A stretch of DNA of 5,417 nucleotides from Rhodocyclales bacterium (GTDB lineage Bacteria > Pseudomonadota > Gammaproteobacteria > Burkholderiales > Rhodocyclaceae). Location of the stretch: contig JAJTBM010000230.1 in assembly GCA_021286885.1 (NCBI GenBank), positions 1 to 5,417 on the forward strand, in the 5' to 3' direction. Both the position numbers and the translations under genes were made by a program. Below the pieces are notes generated by a model. That model searched no databases. It was not told the DNA's origin and was given only the letters and a program-made list of their open reading frames with translations. Positions 4,353 through 5,417 of the stretch are shown here, piece after piece (position 1 is the first letter of the stretch; each line of letters starts with the position of its first letter).

Positions 4353-5417
4353 TCAGGGGCGGTTGCGCTCTTCCGGATAGGCATGCACCACTTGGCCGCT
4401 GCGTACTTCTCCCATCACCGGAATGCGCATCTGGTCGATGGCTTCATGGTCGGCTCGGGAAAAGGGACGATCATATACCATCACCACGCCCTCAACCTTT
4501 TCCTGCAGGTTTTCGAGGGCCTCCCGTAGCCGGGGCCCATCGGTGGTGTGGGCCTGGCGAATGGCGGCCGCCAATAGCAGCATCGCATCATAGCCCTGGG
4601 CCGCAGCCGGAGGGGCGGGGATGCGTTCGCTGCCCCAGGTCTTGCGATATTTTTCGATGAAGCTGCGCTGGCGCGGCGTACTCCCGTCGGGGATGAAGGT
4701 TTGCGGCATCCGCGCCCCTTCGCCGTTGGGGCCGGCGTTGTCGATGAAGCTGGACATGCCCAGCGCCCAACTCCCCACCAGGGGCACCTGCCAGCCCAGG
4801 CGCACCATGCCGTTGGCCACATGGGCCAGCTCCGGCCCCAGCCCGTAGGTCAGGATCACCTCGGCCCCCGCCTGACGGGCCCGGCGCAGCTGGGGGGTCA
4901 TGTCCACATCCTTCAGATTGAAGCGTTCCACCGCCACCGGGCTGAGCCCATGGCGCTCCAGGGCTTTTTCCAGATCCTCCCGACCCAGCAGGCCGTAGTT
5001 GGTGCTGTCGTGGAAGATCGCCACCTTGCGCAGACGGCGGCGCGTGACGGCCTCTTCAACCATCATGGTGGCCTGGATGGTGTCGGCGGCAGCCACCCGG
5101 AAAATGTAGTTGTCCGGGTACTGGGGCGGCAGAAACTGGCGGGTGATGATGGAGCCGGTGGCCACCGCCGTCAGCATGGGAATGTGGGCTTGTTGGTAAA
5201 AGCGCTGGCTGGCGAGGGCCACGCCGGTATTCACGATGCCCAGCCCGGCCACGATGCGTTCCTGGTGGATCAGCTCCTGGGCGATCTGGGCGCCGCGTTC
5301 GGGGCGGCCTTCGTCGTCCCGCTCCACCAGTTGCAGGGGGCGGCCCAGGAGCCCGCCCGTATCGTTGATCTCCCGGGTGGCGAGGCGGATGCCGTTGAGC
5401 ATCGAGATGCCCAGGGG
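4353..5417 (-). CDS. ABC transporter substrate-binding protein, LivK / Peripla_BP_6 type, 5' end outside window
   Basis: 354 codons are visible, ending at TGA 4355-4353. The frame stays open through the right edge (PLGIS precedes the first in-window Met), so the true start, signal peptide and first beta strand lie outside. The fold is a type I periplasmic binding protein of the branched-chain amino acid (LivK) group, which delivers a solute to an ABC importer. Landmarks are MLNGIRLATREINDTGGLLG followed by a VERDDEGRPERG segment (first lobe), the VAGLGIVNTGVALASQ ligand-site loop, the VAIFHDSTNYGLLGREDLEKAL hinge/second-lobe segment and the VILTYGLGPELAHVANGMVRLGW region. YDAMLLLAAAIRQA near the C-terminus is typical of the family. 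Ligand unknown; in this family it may be an amino acid, amide, urea or aromatic acid. No permease or ATPase gene is in view; they could lie to the right, upstream of this gene. It converges on the arsC-like gene and has its own terminator. Confidence 0.88.
   Translation of the reverse strand, partial: PLGISMLNGIRLATREINDTGGLLGRPLQLVERDDEGRPERGAQIAQELIHQERIVAGLGIVNTGVALASQRFYQQAHIPMLTAVATGSIITRQFLPPQYPDNYIFRVAAADTIQATMMVEEAVTRRRLRKVAIFHDSTNYGLLGREDLEKALERHGLSPVAVERFNLKDVDMTPQLRRARQAGAEVILTYGLGPELAHVANGMVRLGWQVPLVGSWALGMSSFIDNAGPNGEGARMPQTFIPDGSTPRQRSFIEKYRKTWGSERIPAPPAAAQGYDAMLLLAAAIRQAHTTDGPRLREALENLQEKVEGVVMVYDRPFSRADHEAIDQMRIPVMGEVRSGQVVHAYPEERNRP

Noticed and set aside
4290..4660. Small plus-strand open frames over the 3' end of the ABC gene
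   Set aside because: They lie opposite a well-supported substrate-binding protein, begin at the terminator stem without a ribosome binding site, and show no family resemblance.

Overview
The window looks like chromosomal DNA from a GC-rich proteobacterium. A beta- or gammaproteobacterium that carries an exosortase/PEP-CTERM surface-protein system is most likely. This rests on the strong G/C bias at third codon positions and on the leftmost gene, which reads as the LuxI/FeeM-like acyltransferase typical of exosortase-bearing bacteria. No phage, insertion sequence, tRNA, rRNA or CRISPR signal was seen.

Layout. (1) Bases 1-521, minus strand: the first 173 codons of the acyltransferase; its 3' end lies outside the window. 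(2) Bases 522-741: a divergent intergenic region with an A+T-rich patch and small repeats, probably holding promoters for both directions. (3) Bases 742-3721, plus strand: a tight run of three genes. They are an E1-like (ThiF/MoeB/HesA) adenylyltransferase, an Rv3131-type nitroreductase-like flavoprotein 44 bp downstream, and a CzcD/ZitB-type zinc-family CDF efflux protein whose ATG overlaps the flavoprotein stop by one base (TGATG). (4) Bases 3722-3791: a very GC-rich gap holding a perfect canonical G-quadruplex pattern. (5) Bases 3792-4223, plus strand: a thioredoxin-type ArsC / low-molecular-weight phosphatase-fold protein with all redox cysteines but without the usual general-acid Asp. (6) Bases 4224-4352: a strong intrinsic terminator that serves the minus strand. 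(7) Bases 4353-5417, minus strand: a LivK-like ABC substrate-binding protein whose N-terminus lies beyond the right edge.

How the genes may work together. The most interesting part is the divergent trio: N-acyl-amino-acid/autoinducer-synthase-like acyltransferase, E1-like adenylating enzyme and nitroreductase-like flavoenzyme. Mycobacterial Rv1355c (annotated MoeY) fuses an E1-like and a nitroreductase-like domain in one polypeptide, so the two adjacent genes here look like a split version of that architecture. Next to an acyl-amino-acid synthase homologue they suggest a small-molecule or lipid-modifying pathway (acylation, carboxylate adenylation, flavin redox step) with no established product that I can name. 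This is inference. The CDF transporter is translationally coupled to the flavoprotein, and ArsC follows, so the right half of the run may be simple metal/metalloid defence or may be co-regulated with the pathway. The ABC protein is convergent and insulated by its terminator, so it is probably unrelated.
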